The notes below the pieces were generated by a model that made no database searches, was not told the DNA's origin, and worked only from the letters and a program-made list of their open reading frames with translations. A DNA stretch of 64,000 nucleotides from Micropterix aruncella (Eukaryota; Arthropoda; Insecta; Lepidoptera; Micropterigidae), in NCBI GenBank assembly GCA_944548615.1, contig OX155954.1, positions 1,159,335 to 1,223,334 of the forward strand, given 5' to 3'. Positions 10,131 to 21,189 of this stretch are shown here, in pieces (the first letter of the stretch is position 1; each line of letters starts with the position of its first letter). The position numbers and the translations under genes are program-made.

Positions 10131-11637
10131 TATAGATGACATCAACTTGAGAAGGTATGGACATATGCTCAGATATATAATCGCTACAAACAACCAGGTT
10201 AGATGTCGTAGACCTTCCTCTTAAAAAACCATGCTGCTGTGAGCAGAATGTATGTTTTAGAGTAGAGTATAACTGGTTATAGACGACATTTTCTAGCACT
10301 TTAGCAAACAGACATAGTTTGGAGATAGGCCTATAGTTTTCAACCAGGTTTCTAGGTCCCTTTTTGTGAATAGGTGTTATATACGCAGACTTCCAGATCG
10401 AAGGCATAACACCCTCAGAAACGGATCGCCTAAAAAGTAGGGTAAGCGGAGCTGAGATACTCTTAGCGCATTTGACAATAAATAATGGTGGGATACTGTC
10501 TGGACCGGCAGATTTGTTCAAATCCAGAGACTCTAACAGTTTACAGACCTCTGAAGATTTAAATTCAATGTTCGCTATATCAGTTGTTGTCGTGTCGTTA
10601 TCAGGAGTATCCGGGGTGTGATTAGCGTCACTGTATGAAAAAGTGGAGTGAAAGTATTCACTAAACATATTGCATATACCATTCCCAGAATCAGACGAGT
10701 GATCGCCAAGATTTAATATGGCAGGATAAGAATTGTTTTGATTTTTAGTTTGACCAAAATGCTTTAGGGTTTTTAGTGATACTAGATTCAATGCTAGATA
10801 TATACTCGTTAAAAATCTCTTTTTCGAGTGTCTTAGCACGATCCCTCAAAGTGACAAAGGATTGAAGGTCAGCACAGTTACCGTAAATTTTGTGCTTTTT
10901 GTGATATTTGTGTTTCTCTTTTAACATTTTGATAAGCGGTTTTTTAAACCAAGGAGGGTATTTATGTGAAGATGTAACTGTTTTAGAGGGTACATGACTT
11001 GTCCTAAGATCGTATAAAGTGGTATAAAAGAAAGATACGGCATCCTCAAGTGATTTGTTGTGTATTTCCTGTTGCCAGTTAATAACTTCAAGTTTAGATT
11101 TGATGATGTCATAGTCACCGCTATGATATAAATACTTTAAATAGGGACAGGGTTTTAGCTTGTGTAGTTGAACAAAATCGGTAGAAATACAAAGAGCTGG
11201 GTGGTGTGCTGCGTCTATTTTGGACAAAGGGTGTCGACACGGGGCAACTGTGATATCATTATTGGAAAAAATTAAGTCAAGTATTCTGTTGTTAGAGTTT
11301 AGAATATTGTTGTATTGTGATAAATTACAAAGGTTGAGATCATCAAAAAGGTTTTGTTGCACAGTGCCCTGAATATTATCGGCAATATAAAAAGAGTTGT
11401 CGTCAGACACATTCCAAGTTAGGTTTCGCATGTTAAAGTCACCAAAAATTAAAAATTTATCGCATGGGTTTTTCAATACAATGTCTGACATATTATCAGA
11501 GAAGTATTGTAACTGTTCTGACATAGAATTACCTGTGTTTTCGTCACAAATGTATACAACGCACAAATGCAACTTATAAGCTACCCTCGGCCTCTGGCAA
11601 TGAAGCGTTAATGTTACCCACAAATCTTCGGCAATCG
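10131..11637 (-). pseudogene. LINE endonuclease and RT N-terminal half (jockey clade)
   Basis: From the right, the minus strand codes for the second half of an endonuclease, with FLIFGDFNMRNLTW (catalytic GDFN) and SKIDAAHHPAL (the SDH-like motif, degraded), then a linker. Near 10760 the frame shifts between KNPKAFW and NQNNSYPAIL. It continues with SAGPDSIPPLFIVKCA, YRPISKLCLFAKVLENVV and QQHGFLRGRSTTSNL (RT blocks 1-2) up to VIYTD, where the LTR element interrupts. Together with 7210-8295 it forms one broken ORF2. Confidence 0.85.
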
Positions 11638-12119
11638 ACGGAATGTTATTACTGAACGGACAATTTTCTTGTGGGTACAACGAAGTGCAACAAAGTACCT
11701 AAGCAACTTTTATTAAAAAAAAAAGCATGAAAGCTATCATTACGATGCGCTATCTAACGGTTGGTAAAATTTCCCTGATATTGTTTATTTACGACGTATT
11801 ACCTACCGCTAGATGGCGGAGCATGCTCAAACGCTTCTCAAACCGTTTTTTAACAATTAGAGATTTCAAACTTTCAAATTAAAAAAAACAATAAACTTTA
11901 AACAATAAACAATTATACAATTATACTTCTATACAATAACACATTTACATGTTGTAGTCGAATCGGTGAGTATAAAAGCATATATTTTTGGGTGTTTGTA
12001 ATAAACAATATCAGAATCTTAATTGAAACTGCTTCAAATGCAACCATTCCATCAGTATTTTCTTATGACGTTGTCACGTTCAACTATTGTCAGTAAACCA
12101 ACTTTACAGACAACCGATT

Positions 12120-12684
12120 TTTTTATAGGTAAAAGAAGGGGCGTGGATAAACAGAGGTTTACACAAAATAAATTGAGAAACTGTTTACATTGGTGGACTG
12201 GGTAACTACCTATGTACTGGATACAAGGAAAATATTTTAGAGTGCATTATAACCAATTTATATATTTTAAAAAATCGGTTGTCACCCCAAGAATTTCCCG
12301 GCAAGCAGACAACTCCCCGCGCTCCAAACTATCAACCCACCAACTACCCCCCTCCACCAAACCACCCCCCCTCCCCACCCCCTCCTCCCCAAAACCCTCA
12401 CCCCCCTCCGGTCCTCCGCGCACCAACCGCCCCCCCCAACACCCTCCCTCCCCCTTCAACCACCTTCGATAGTGATTGATTATAAGACAAATATAGTATC
12501 GTACATTTTTTAACGTATCGTAGCATTTTTGTAGTATTCCCGTGGTATTAAAGTGGCTATTTTCAAATATGGTTCGTTTCTCGGCTGGCCTCAGGAGGCT
12601 CGACGTTATTGGGCTCGACTGCATTTCTTCGTGAACTAAAATCGGTAATTAGTTAGTGTGAACAAAACAGGCCAATACGCTAGA
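12120..12684. other. Spacer with strongly C-rich tract
   Basis: No gene. From about 12330 to 12465 the + strand is mostly C with A and T and very few G, including CCCCCCAACACCC-type runs. Open frames there are compositional artefacts. The complementary G runs could form quadruplex or triplex structure. AAAAAATCGGTTGTC near 12268 mirrors GACAACCGATTTTTTT near 12109. Confidence 0.5.
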
Positions 12685-12838
12685 GCAGAATGTGAAATAA
12701 ACGGTTGTCACTTTTCGTATTAAAACTACCCTCCAAAAATATGGCATCTGAATCTAAGACACAAATTTATTCGGACGAGTATAAGTTCGACAGGTAGTTT
12801 TTATCGACGATCGTTCGTTTCATATTCCGCTCAAACGT
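12685..12838. repeat. Short inverted-repeat element (MITE-like)
   Basis: The left arm (GAATGTGAAATAAACGGTTG, then AAAACTACC) is the diverged reverse complement of the right arm (GGTAGTTTTTATCGACGATC, then GTTTCATATTCC). The element is about 150 bp with no coding capacity. One arm also occurs at 4228-4312. Confidence 0.55.
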
Positions 12839-13614
12839 ATTGCTCTATCTGGTTCGCTTGAACTAATTTCAGTTTTAGTTCACAAAGAATCGCAATCGGG
12901 CCCATTGTATGATTAAAATGTATGTCGGAATATTATTTTTTTGTCTAGATATTGCAACCAAAATTTTTCAATGTGGTTTCGACCGTACGCATCTGTGTAC
13001 AGAATTTAAACTCTCTAAGTCCAATATTTCGAGATTGACGTACGACTAGTGTCTAGGCAAAATAGTTGTATTTAGAATTAACTACCAATAATATTAAAAT
13101 ATTCATAGTACCGTAAACATTGCACACAACAAAGCCGTGAATATATGTATTCTACAGTTTCGAATAAGGGAATCACCAACATAGCATATTAAAGAAACCA
13201 TGGAAACGAGAGGCAAGGAAAATAACAACAAAAAACAAAGTAACATAATTTTGTTTTAAAATTTTCATTCTTTTATGGTGGAATTATAAAGTGACATAAC
13301 AAAACAGTTTTTTTTATTCAATCTTCAAGCGGTAGAGACAAAAATACTAGAGTCAGTGTTCGGAAAACTTTCGATAATTGAGTGCACAAGAGAGAACTTC
13401 GCGAGACCAGACTTCGACCGGACCGAGTTTATAACCCGACCCCGACGATATCTACGCTTCGCAGGACAGTACTGCTCTTCAAACGGTAAGCGACAATAAC
13501 AGCGTATACCTTTACGCCTCAATTATGCGAGCGGCTAGCTTTACAAACTAGTGGAGACTAGATCGATCAAATAGGAAAAGAGATCGCTGCGGAATCTGCA
13601 AAAGGAGACCGTAC

Positions 13615-13622
13615 GATACAAG
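13615..13622. repeat. 8-bp TSD (left) of the ZMYM1-like hAT
   Basis: GATACAAG here is repeated at 17546-17553. An 8-bp duplication is diagnostic of hAT insertion, and the uninterrupted LTRs carry a single copy at this point. Confidence 0.9.
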
Positions 13623-16600
13623 CAGTGGCGGCGCTAGGCGTCGGCGACGTCGGCGACCGCCGACGGCCTCGCACCTGAGGGGGCCTCGCAAAAGTTTTAA
13701 AAATTATTTAAAATTTATTTATTTATTCTTATTTATTTTCATATACTTGCGTGAGTAAAGTGAGTGAGTAGTACTTTAGGGGTATTATCCAGAGTCCTCT
13801 GGCAACACTATGAAAGTTCGCGCGCGAGTCTCGGGACGGGAAATCCCCGTGTCGTATAAATATTTGTATTTTATTCTTCTGTGAGCGTAACTAACGTAAA
13901 CAATCATTCATTCTGTGAATAGAAGTAGACTCGCATCCACAAAGTTTCTTTTTATTTGTTGTAAAGTCATTATCATTACCCCGGTGGCGTTCTAGTGGAT
14001 AAAAGTGTTAATTTAGATTGTGATTTATTTCATATTTCTAAGGTAAGTCAAATAACGACTTTAACGAAATGATTTTATCGAAATCGATAGGTATATCTCT
14101 TTTATAAGTCGTAAATAAATACCATGTATTTCTCTGTACAAACTGAAATAAAAAAGTAGACAGTTACCTTGTTTTAAACCTGTGTAGTGTTTTTTTCACA
14201 CCGGAGAACATTTTTGTAGGCGTCCAAATTCTTAATAGGTAACTATATTATTTTCACCGAGTTCTCTTTTCCATACGTCTCGTGCGGTATTCTTTCAATA
14301 CAAAATAATCTAGGTTCAATAAATTATATCAATTTTCCATAAAAAGTATTGTCGTATCTATAGGGTTGTTTATCATGGGGGGCTTGGGCATCTGCTACAA
14401 AAAAATGACAGATCGGCAGATCTCGTTTCGTATTATTTAACTCTGAAGCTACTGAGCCTATTTTGAAAGCATCTAATAAAATAATTTTTCTAAGATTACA
14501 TGACCCAGCCCCCGCTCTACAGATGCCTATGAGAAAAAGACCTTGCTAATAGTATAGAGAAAATTATTTTACAATTAGTAGCAATTATATATTTAACAAA
14601 ATACACTTCTTAGCTTAATAAATTAGTGACTATAGAAAATAAAATATTCTGGATGATTATTGATGATCACACCTACTTCTTATAATCAGTATACATTGAG
14701 TTCAAGTTTAGTTTAAGTACTGTACTTACTAAACTTTAATAAAAAATATTTTCAGGTTATCATGACTGGAGGACCCACTAGAGACAGAGATGTAGGGAGG
14801 ATATGGGAATCCGGTGCATCAAAAAGAAAAAGAAAAGATGAAACGGTTATATCCAACCAAGCTCTGAGTTCCAGTATGATGAAATTTCTTAAGAAACCTT
14901 TAAGGACTACAAGTGTCACAGCTTCAGAGTCAGAGTCATCTGATGAAACTTTAGTTTCTGAACCAGCTTCAGAGTCAAATAAATCTTTTACTCAAATTTC
15001 TGATACAGCTTCTTTGCCATCAACATCGGGCGAATCTGCTGTGATCTAAATGTCTGAATCCAATGAAGAGTTAGAAATTGAGAGGATGTGTGACTCGGGA
15101 AATCAAGAGCAAGCAGTTAATTTAAAAGAGTCATTTATAGACTTAGATCCGGGGAAGTGGGTATTTCCAGTTAATGATTTGCAGCGTCATGACTTAATTT
15201 AAAACGGACCCAATCATCAAGATCTAGAGAAATCTGATGAAAGTTACCCAAAAGACGCAAATAAAAGACATTTTTCTAAATTTCATTTTACTCGAAAACT
15301 AAGTAACGGCGAAACGCAACATCGCAGATGGTTAGTTTACTCCATATTTCAAGATAAAGTTTATTGCTTTCCATGTAGACTTTTTTCATATTTGCAGACA
15401 CAGATGGTAAAAGAAGGATGTTGTGACTGGAAAGATTTGAATCGGATATTGCAAAGACATGAACAAAGTCAAGGACACATGGAGTGCATGATTAAATGGA
15501 TGGAATTCTATAAAGGAAACAAACAGGGAAAAACAATAGATAAGGATAACGAAAGATTGATTAGGGAATCGCAAAAGTATTGGCATAATTTGTTTGAAAG
15601 AATGATTGACATAATAAATTATTTAGCCTCACACAATCTGGCATTTAGAGCTCATCGAGAATCTCTTAAATTGAACGATAGCAGAAACAGTGGTAATTTT
15701 ATTGATTTATTTAAGTTGTTATCCAAATATGATCTGACACTACGGGAGCACATGCAACGTATTAATGAAACGCAACTTACTCAACATTATCTGAGCCACG
15801 ACGTCCAAAATGAATTAATTGCATTAATGTCTAAATCAGTTATTGACGAAATTATACACAGAGTTAAACAAGCAAAATACTACGCCTTCTTGCTCGATTG
15901 TACCAGGGATGTCAGCCGTGTTGAACAAATGTCAATAATATTAAGATTTTGCAATTCCTCAACTGAAGCAATAGAGGAACATTTTGTTGGGTTTATTGCC
16001 GTCGCAGAAACAACAGGAGAGTATTTAACTAATTCAATATTACAAGAACTGGAAAGAAATGGTCTAGATATCCAAAACTGTCGAGGACAGGGATATGATA
16101 ACGGCGCCAATATGGTGGGTATTAATAAAGGTGTCAGAACAAGAATACTCAATATAAATCCAAGAGCATTCTTCGCGCCGTGCGGATGCCACAATTGGAA
16201 TTTGCTTTTGATTGATGCAGCTAACTCTTCTACAACAGCCAAAACATTTTTCGGCTTCATCAATAAAATCTATGTGCTCTTTTCAAAGTCAAGTAAGCGT
16301 TGGGATGTTGTAAAAACTAAATTAAAATTGACATTAAAACCTCTGTCTGAAACACGATAGGAGAGTAGAATCGGAGCAGTAAAAGCAATATTTTTGCAAT
16401 TTGATGATGTTATCGAATGCGTGAATGACCTGAAAAATAAAAGTGATGATTCTGAAACTCTAAGCGACTGTGAAGCAGTCTTGAACGAAATGTTAACTTT
16501 TGAGTTTATTGTTGCAATACACGTGTGGTACGAGGTTTTACTACGTGTGAACAATATAAGTAAACTATGGCAATAGGTTCAAGTCAACTTGAAAGTCGCT

Positions 16601-17545
16601 ATCGATACTTTACGTTCATTTTGTAGCTGGATTCAAGAATTCCGTAATACAGGATTTGACAATAGTGTTACACAAGCTCGATTGTTTGTGGAGAAAAGTA
16701 CTTTCGAAATTCAGTGTCAATTTAAAGAAAAAAGAACAGCCAGGAAAAAACGAATGTTCGATTATGAACATACTGATGAACCTATTCAATCTTTTGAAAT
16801 GCATTACAGAGTTAACTTTTTTAACACAATGATAGATGCTGTTATAGTCGACACCGAATGTCGATTTAAAGCGCTCAATTAATATTTTGAACAATTTGGT
16901 TTTATTTATGATATCAGTTATTTGAAATCGATATCAAAAGAGGACCTTCTCAAGCATTGTAATGATTTAGGTACAATACTGCGGGAAGGCGACGGCGAAA
17001 ACAGTGACATACAGCCTTTCGAGCTATATGAAGAACTACAGCTTTTAAAAGCGAATTCACTTGACTCTGTCAACGACGCGAAACAACTCATTCAGTACAT
17101 TTTAGAAAATAATTTGGAAGAAATATATCCAAATGTTTACATAGCAATTAGAATCATGCTCACAGTTCCCGTCAGTACAGCTTCCGCTGAGAGAAGCTTC
17201 TCAAAGTTAAAATTGATTAAGACCTACTTGAGAAGCACGATGACCCAAGAGAGACTATCTGCGTTATCAATTCTATCAATTGAAGCTGAAATAGCGGCTA
17301 GTATTAGCTAAGACATAATCCTGAAAAAGTTCAGTGAGGCCAAAAGCCGAAAAGTTCGTCTATTTTAATTTCTATTTGTGTAATTTTTACCATCATTTGA
17401 TTAGCAATAAAACTCGTTTACTCATACATTAGTTTCACTATAATTCGGCTCATGTAATCTAAAGTTATCTTTTTGACTGGGAAATAAAAAAGACCTCGCG
17501 AACCTAATTTCGCCGACGTCCAAGTGTGGTCTAGCGCCGCCACTG
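13623..17545 (+). mobile_element. hAT transposon, 3923 bp, near complete
   Basis: The terminal inverted repeats are CAGTGGCGGCGCTAG and its reverse complement, followed by similar GTCGGCG-rich subterminal sequence. The 8-bp duplication GATACAAG flanks it inside the solo LTR. It carries one transposase reading frame (14762-17311). A plausible 5' leader intron runs from a GTAAGT donor at 14043 to a TTTTCAG acceptor ending at 14755, just before the ATG. Structurally complete ends mean it could still be moved by a transposase supplied elsewhere. Confidence 0.92.
14762..17311 (+). pseudogene. hAT transposase, ZMYM1-like, with five in-frame stops
   Basis: One continuous frame of about 849 codons runs from ATG at 14762 to the stop at 17309-17311. 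It is broken only by stops at 15047, 15200, 16358, 16574 and 16880, with no frameshift. In order: a lysine/serine-rich N-terminus; a TTF-type zinc finger (RRWLVYS, KVYCFPCRLF, then RHEQSQGH); a DUF4371-like catalytic core with AFLLDCTRDVSRVEQMS (first catalytic Asp region) and GQGYDNGANMVG (second); and the hAT C-terminal dimerisation domain TVPVSTASAERSFSKLKLIK with RLSALSILSIE. The family cuts and pastes DNA in the nucleus. The stops predict no full-length product. Confidence 0.92.
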
Positions 17546-17945
17546 GATACAAGAGCTTAAGGTCACCTTGTATCGCAACTCGTCGAGAAGAGACACGCCT
17601 CTACGAGTACCCGGTGTGCCATCGGCAGTATAACGCCGGTTCACATCACCCCTGGGTGCCACCAAAATTGCACCTTGTCGTTCTATGGCTACCCTAAAAT
17701 AAGGTGGCAGATTTTCGATCGGTTTAACCGCTGACCGCTGGATTTGCCACTACAACTAGCATGCCCCCTGGTAGACCGATTTCAACCACATTTTTTTCAA
17801 CTCTTGCCAAGACCAAATGATGCCTGGAAGGCCAAACTTCAGCTCAATCGGATGAAACGTTTCGGCGCAATCGTGAAGGAATACAGACAGATCAACACAC
17901 AGAAGTGCGTCCACTATACTTTCCTTGCCAGGAAATTAAAAACGA

Positions 17946-18309
17946 AACTAGCTACCCGCACTTGATGCAACTAAGGCTAATGTAGTAACCGAGACAAGGT
18001 TACTGGATTATAGGCGGTATACGGAAAGATAATATTGTGACCAATCTAAGAGGTCGTTATGAACGCAACATTTAGAAATAGCAGAGTATACAAAGTTAAT
18101 ATAGCTCGCCATTTCTCAGCACCGGGAAAATAGGTGGCGCTGAGAAAGATTTGATTACTATTTCATATGGACGAAATTGAGTTAGTGTTTTTTATAATTT
18201 ACTATTAATATTATTGCTATTTGTTTATTGGAATGCCAATATTAGGGCATCTTAAATTACCACAAAATTTAACAATTTATTCCCAAAACTAAAATGTTTT
18301 AATTAGGAT
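17946..18309. other. Spacer
   Basis: No gene or recognised repeat. CTCAGCACCGGGAAAATAGG near 18116 looks repeat-derived, but I have no second copy to compare. Confidence 0.3.
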
Positions 18310-18455
18310 AAAGCCGAATTTACTTCGGAAAATTCGTAGCACCCGATGTTTCGGCGATGTTACAACCGCCGTTGTCCAGGATAGAGCGACAACGACGGTT
18401 GCAACATCGCCGAAACCACAGCTGCTACAAGCTTCACGCGGTAAATTCGTTATCA
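18310..18455. repeat. Small foldback element, family G
   Basis: Arms 18348-18376 and 18388-18416 (29 bases, two mismatches) surround an 11-base loop and would form a strong hairpin. Outer sequence (GTAGCACCCGA on the left, CTACAAGCTTCACGCGGTAA on the right) matches the ends of the larger elements at 29511-30121 and 46567-47327, so this is an internally deleted relative. Confidence 0.75.
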
Positions 18456-18539
18456 TCCTATTTATAATGTCAAACAACCGCCTAATCTTCGATTGTTTAG
18501 ACCAAGGCTGTTGAATCGTCCATGCTTCCTTATACATGG

Positions 18540-18990
18540 TGTGTCCCAAAAGTAATAAAATATGTATTTTTTAAACATTTATTGACAGTATCGGTATAAA
18601 TTGTTAATATTCTTCAACGTACTCTCCATGAGCATCTACACATTTTTTCCACCGACTCTCCTATGCCCGGTACGCCCTCTCGAGGGCCTTGACGGGAACC
18701 TTCTTGATAGCTGTTTTCACAGCCGCTTGGATATCGTGAATGCTGTCAAAACGGTGGTCCTTTTAGGGTGGTCTTGATCCCCGGGAACAAGAAAAAGTCG
18801 ACAGAAGCTATATTTGGACTGTAGAGTGGCTGCAGTAGCACTGCCACATTGTGCCGTGTGGTTGAGACGTGTGTTTGGAGCATTGTCATGTTGCAGCACC
18901 CAGGTAGCGGCGATGTTTTATCGTACGCGGATGACCCTTTTCCTCAATCGGGTTTCCTCAATTTCGGAATTTTTAGAAGGTCAGCTAATA
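18540..18990 (-). mobile_element. Mariner-type transposon remnant
   Basis: On the minus strand the C-terminal half of a mariner transposase is readable across frameshifts: LQHDNAP (second catalytic Asp), YSPNIASVDFFLFPGIKTT (third catalytic position, where Asn replaces the usual Asp), DSIHDIQAAVKTAIKKVP and KKCVDAHGEYVEEY. The sequence beyond the stop ends ATTACTTTTGGGACACACC, which is terminal-repeat-like. It is shifted, has a stop, lacks the N-terminal DNA-binding half and is inactive. Confidence 0.82.
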
Positions 18991-19225
18991 ATCGAACACT
19001 CATTCGAGGGTCACAATTTAACAAATCAAGCGAACTATAGTGGACATAATCGCTCCTGACATTCCAAGTCGTAAAATGTGCTATCACGACAGCACATCAG
19101 CGTTCTCGCTCTACAAGAGATGTGGCGCATGGTGCCAGGCTATCGATATCGATTGATTCTTATATCGATGATTACATACAAGAAAACTATTAAAGTCGAC
19201 TATTATCATCAAAACCCGGCTTTAA

Positions 19226-19541
19226 TAACAAATCCAGATAGAATTGCGAAATTAAAACGGATATTCTATCCTATTGCAAAATATTAATGCACTGAAATAT
19301 TCTAAATTATCTGAAATGTCGAAACACAGCAATTAGTTATTGCCCTAATGGGGATATACTTAATAGGACATTGTCTTGAAGAATAATTAACAAATCCAGA
19401 AAGAATTGCGAACGGATATTCTATCCTATTGCAAAATATTAATGCACGGAAACATTCTAAATTATCTGAAATGTCGAAACACAGCAATTAGTTATTGCCC
19501 TAATGGGGACATACTTAATAGAACATTGTCTTGAAGAATAG
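19226..19541. repeat. Direct tandem duplication of about 160 bp
   Basis: 19226-19387 and 19388-19541 are two copies of a unit starting TAACAAATCCAGA and ending TTGTCTTGAAGAATA. They differ by a few substitutions and an 8-base gap (ATTAAAAC region). Minus-strand open frames across it are not conserved proteins. Confidence 0.85.
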
Positions 19542-20289
19542 TTAATTATTTCACTAATGTGATTAGTAGGTACTATGTACAATAGTACATTAGTGCTATG
19601 TACAATAACTTGGTTAAACTACGTCCGTTTTTAAAAAAATCCTTCGCTTCTAGAAATCGCTATAGATTCTGATAACCTAAAATAAATTCAAATTGATAAA
19701 TAATTTTGCTGCTCCGAATAATGGTCTTGGACATTGTACATATCAATTTACATTTAATTACATGCAAAGTAATGAAAGATTCATTCTTATCGACGATGTA
19801 CCTTTGCAAAAAAACACAATATCTTTGCCTTTCTTTTCTTTTCATTTTCTTCAAAAGCATTTCCTTCTCTAACGGTGTATTCAAATTTGTAAAACTAAAG
19901 AAAAAGTAGGTTTCATAGACTAAAAATTATTTACATAGCATTTCATATATTTTTTTTAATTTTATAATGTTTATTGTAACACCGATCTTTGTGTGGTGAC
20001 GGTATCAAACACATAAGTGACTCGTATCAACAACACAATGTTTTTGAAGAGCTTGTTCTCCTAGAGCAATTAAAGCGGAAAATCATTTGGAACGTTATGA
20101 GATTAACCTTTGGCGTAACATTTGAAACCCTTCCAGAGAGTAACTCCCTTTATTGAGGGTGTATTTACAGGACTGGCAATGAATCTCTTATGGTTTACGT
20201 GCTAAGTTCATTTAGTTGTTTTGGACTACCCTGAACATCCTAATATATTATAAATACATACAAGAAAGTAATTTGTTTAGTTTGTTTGT
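19542..20289. other. AT-rich spacer
   Basis: No gene. Open frames on both strands near 19660-19909 are complementary, AT-rich and without recognisable similarity. A short repeat of AATAGTACATTAGTGC type occurs near 19560-19610. Confidence 0.3.
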
Positions 20290-20565
20290 TTGTTTCTACT
20301 GTTTATTGTGAAATTTCTCAATGGGCGGGTTTATTATCATACGATAATCTCTTACAACCAACCCTAATATGAAGTGTTTATATGTATGTGTGCATGTAAC
20401 ATGTGTGTAAGTGTGTGTCTTGTTATGGCATTCGACCGACAGAATTGAACATGCAATTCCGTTAATTTTATCCCATTGGAAAATGGTGACCTAGCCGGGA
20501 ATCCAACCCGGATCCTTACAATGTAAGATCAGGCGACCTAACCTAACACATGGGCCGAAGTTTGA
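20290..20565 (-). mobile_element. tRNA-derived SINE, copy 1
   Basis: Aligns with 33120-33300 and 52345-52620. The body has TTTATTGTGAAATTTCTCAA, then CGATAATCTCTTACAACCAA, then a GT-rich block. The right end carries a degraded tRNA-like head on the minus strand (GGGTTGGATTCCCGGCTAGG replaces the B-box GGTTCGATTCC). It is more decayed than the 52-kb copy. Confidence 0.75.
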
Positions 20566-21189
20566 CAACCCCTTCGGTTTCTTCTCTGCCTGTTTTAATT
20601 ATTTCACTTTTCATTTAAGTACTGTCTAATATTACTATGTATCCGTCCATGTCAATATCGAAAATCCATCGATATCGATAGTGAGGCGTGGCCGGGGATA
20701 GCGATCTCTATATCTTGTGCGAAGGCGAAAAGTGATGTGCTGTCGTGCTCGCACGTTTTACGACTCCGAATGTCAGGAGCGATTGTGTCCACTATTTTCA
20801 TCGGTTTGGCTTGTTGTTGGCCGTCGAGAGCGGCCAACAACAAGCCAATCACTCCTTGAACCAATCAATCACTCCTTGAACTTCTTCACCCACAACAAAA
20901 TTTGCACATACGATAGAGCAGACTCTCCGTTGGCTTGCTTGAGTAACTCGTGAGTTCCGGTAGCTTTTTTGTCGAGTTTCGTGCAAAATTTGATCGCCCA
21001 ACGTTGTTCGACATCGCGCGTCGTGACGTGGTTCCAAAACAAGGGTGCATTCAATCATCTACCAGATTTTTCTGATTCACGCAGCAAATTGACCGTTGGT
21101 GCGCTATGAAGATACCCCCCCCCCCCACCTCGCCCAACGCTGCGACTAGTAGGTTGGGATAAAAAATATTTTATGACTTTTGATACGAT
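20566..21189. other. Spacer with palindrome, short direct repeat and poly-C
   Basis: No gene is recognised. It contains the palindrome at 20806-20848, a 20-base direct repeat around 20849-20880 (AATCACTCCTTGAACC twice), and a C run near 21115-21127. The minus-strand frame with TRDVEQRWAIKFCTKLDKKA (20869-21054) resembles the start of mariner-type transposases, so a mariner scrap is likely. Confidence 0.4.
20806..20848. repeat. Perfect 18-bp inverted repeat
   Basis: The arms TTGGCTTGTTGTTGGCCG and its exact reverse complement are separated by the 7-base loop TCGAGAG. It lies directly before the 20-base direct repeat. Confidence 0.9.

Larger units (their letters stand above)
7048..11637 (-). 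mobile_element. 5'-truncated jockey-type LINE inserted in element X
   Basis: The boundaries come from comparison with the intact X junction TCTTGATAT/ACGGAATG at 40950. Removing the LTR element and its TSD (8301-10130) leaves about 2.76 kb. Read on the minus strand, the order is the C-terminal part of an apurinic-type endonuclease, a reverse transcriptase (RT), a short C-terminal region, and a 3' tail of (TAAAA)n. The 5' end is cut inside the endonuclease, as is usual for target-primed reverse transcription. No clear target duplication was found. Confidence 0.8.
6513..12119. mobile_element. TIR element X, locus A (interrupted)
   Basis: The left end TTGACTTGACAACGTCTTAT (6513) and a right-hand block that reads TTGAACGTGACAACGTCATA on the minus strand (near 12064-12083) are terminal inverted repeats. 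The right side continues about 36 bases further, to CAACCGATT. The same element occurs at 38471-41427, and matching halves there define its body: 6513-6749 here joins 11638 onward with nothing missing. The intervening DNA is a jockey-type LINE plus its nested LTR element. X has no ORF and would be about 720 bp uninterrupted, so it behaves as a non-autonomous DNA transposon. I cannot name its superfamily. Confidence 0.65.
13050..17753 (+). mobile_element. Solo LTR of the miniature-element family, + strand
   Basis: It begins TGTCTAGGCAAAATAG and ends GGATTTGCCACTACA, matching the LTRs at 8301-10125 in the opposite orientation. ACTAG flanks it at 13045-13049 and 17754-17758. No second LTR or interior is present, so it arose by LTR-LTR recombination. 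Excluding the hAT insertion and its duplication it is about 773 bp, because a segment present in the 848-bp LTRs is missing near 13280. The divergence shows it is older than the 8301 element. Confidence 0.88.
12965..17945. repeat. Dispersed repeat R3, split by solo LTR
   Basis: The left part (12965-13049, with TCTAAGTCCAATATTTCGAG) and the right part (17754-17945, with CCCCCTGGTAGACCG, CAACTCTTGCCAAGACCAAA and TACAGACAG) align to the uninterrupted copy at 5532-5790. The break coincides exactly with the solo LTR and its ACTAG duplication. Confidence 0.65.

Noticed and set aside
12212..12624. Proline-rich and glycine-rich open frames on opposite strands
   Set aside because: They come from the C-rich tract, where both strands avoid stop codons by composition.
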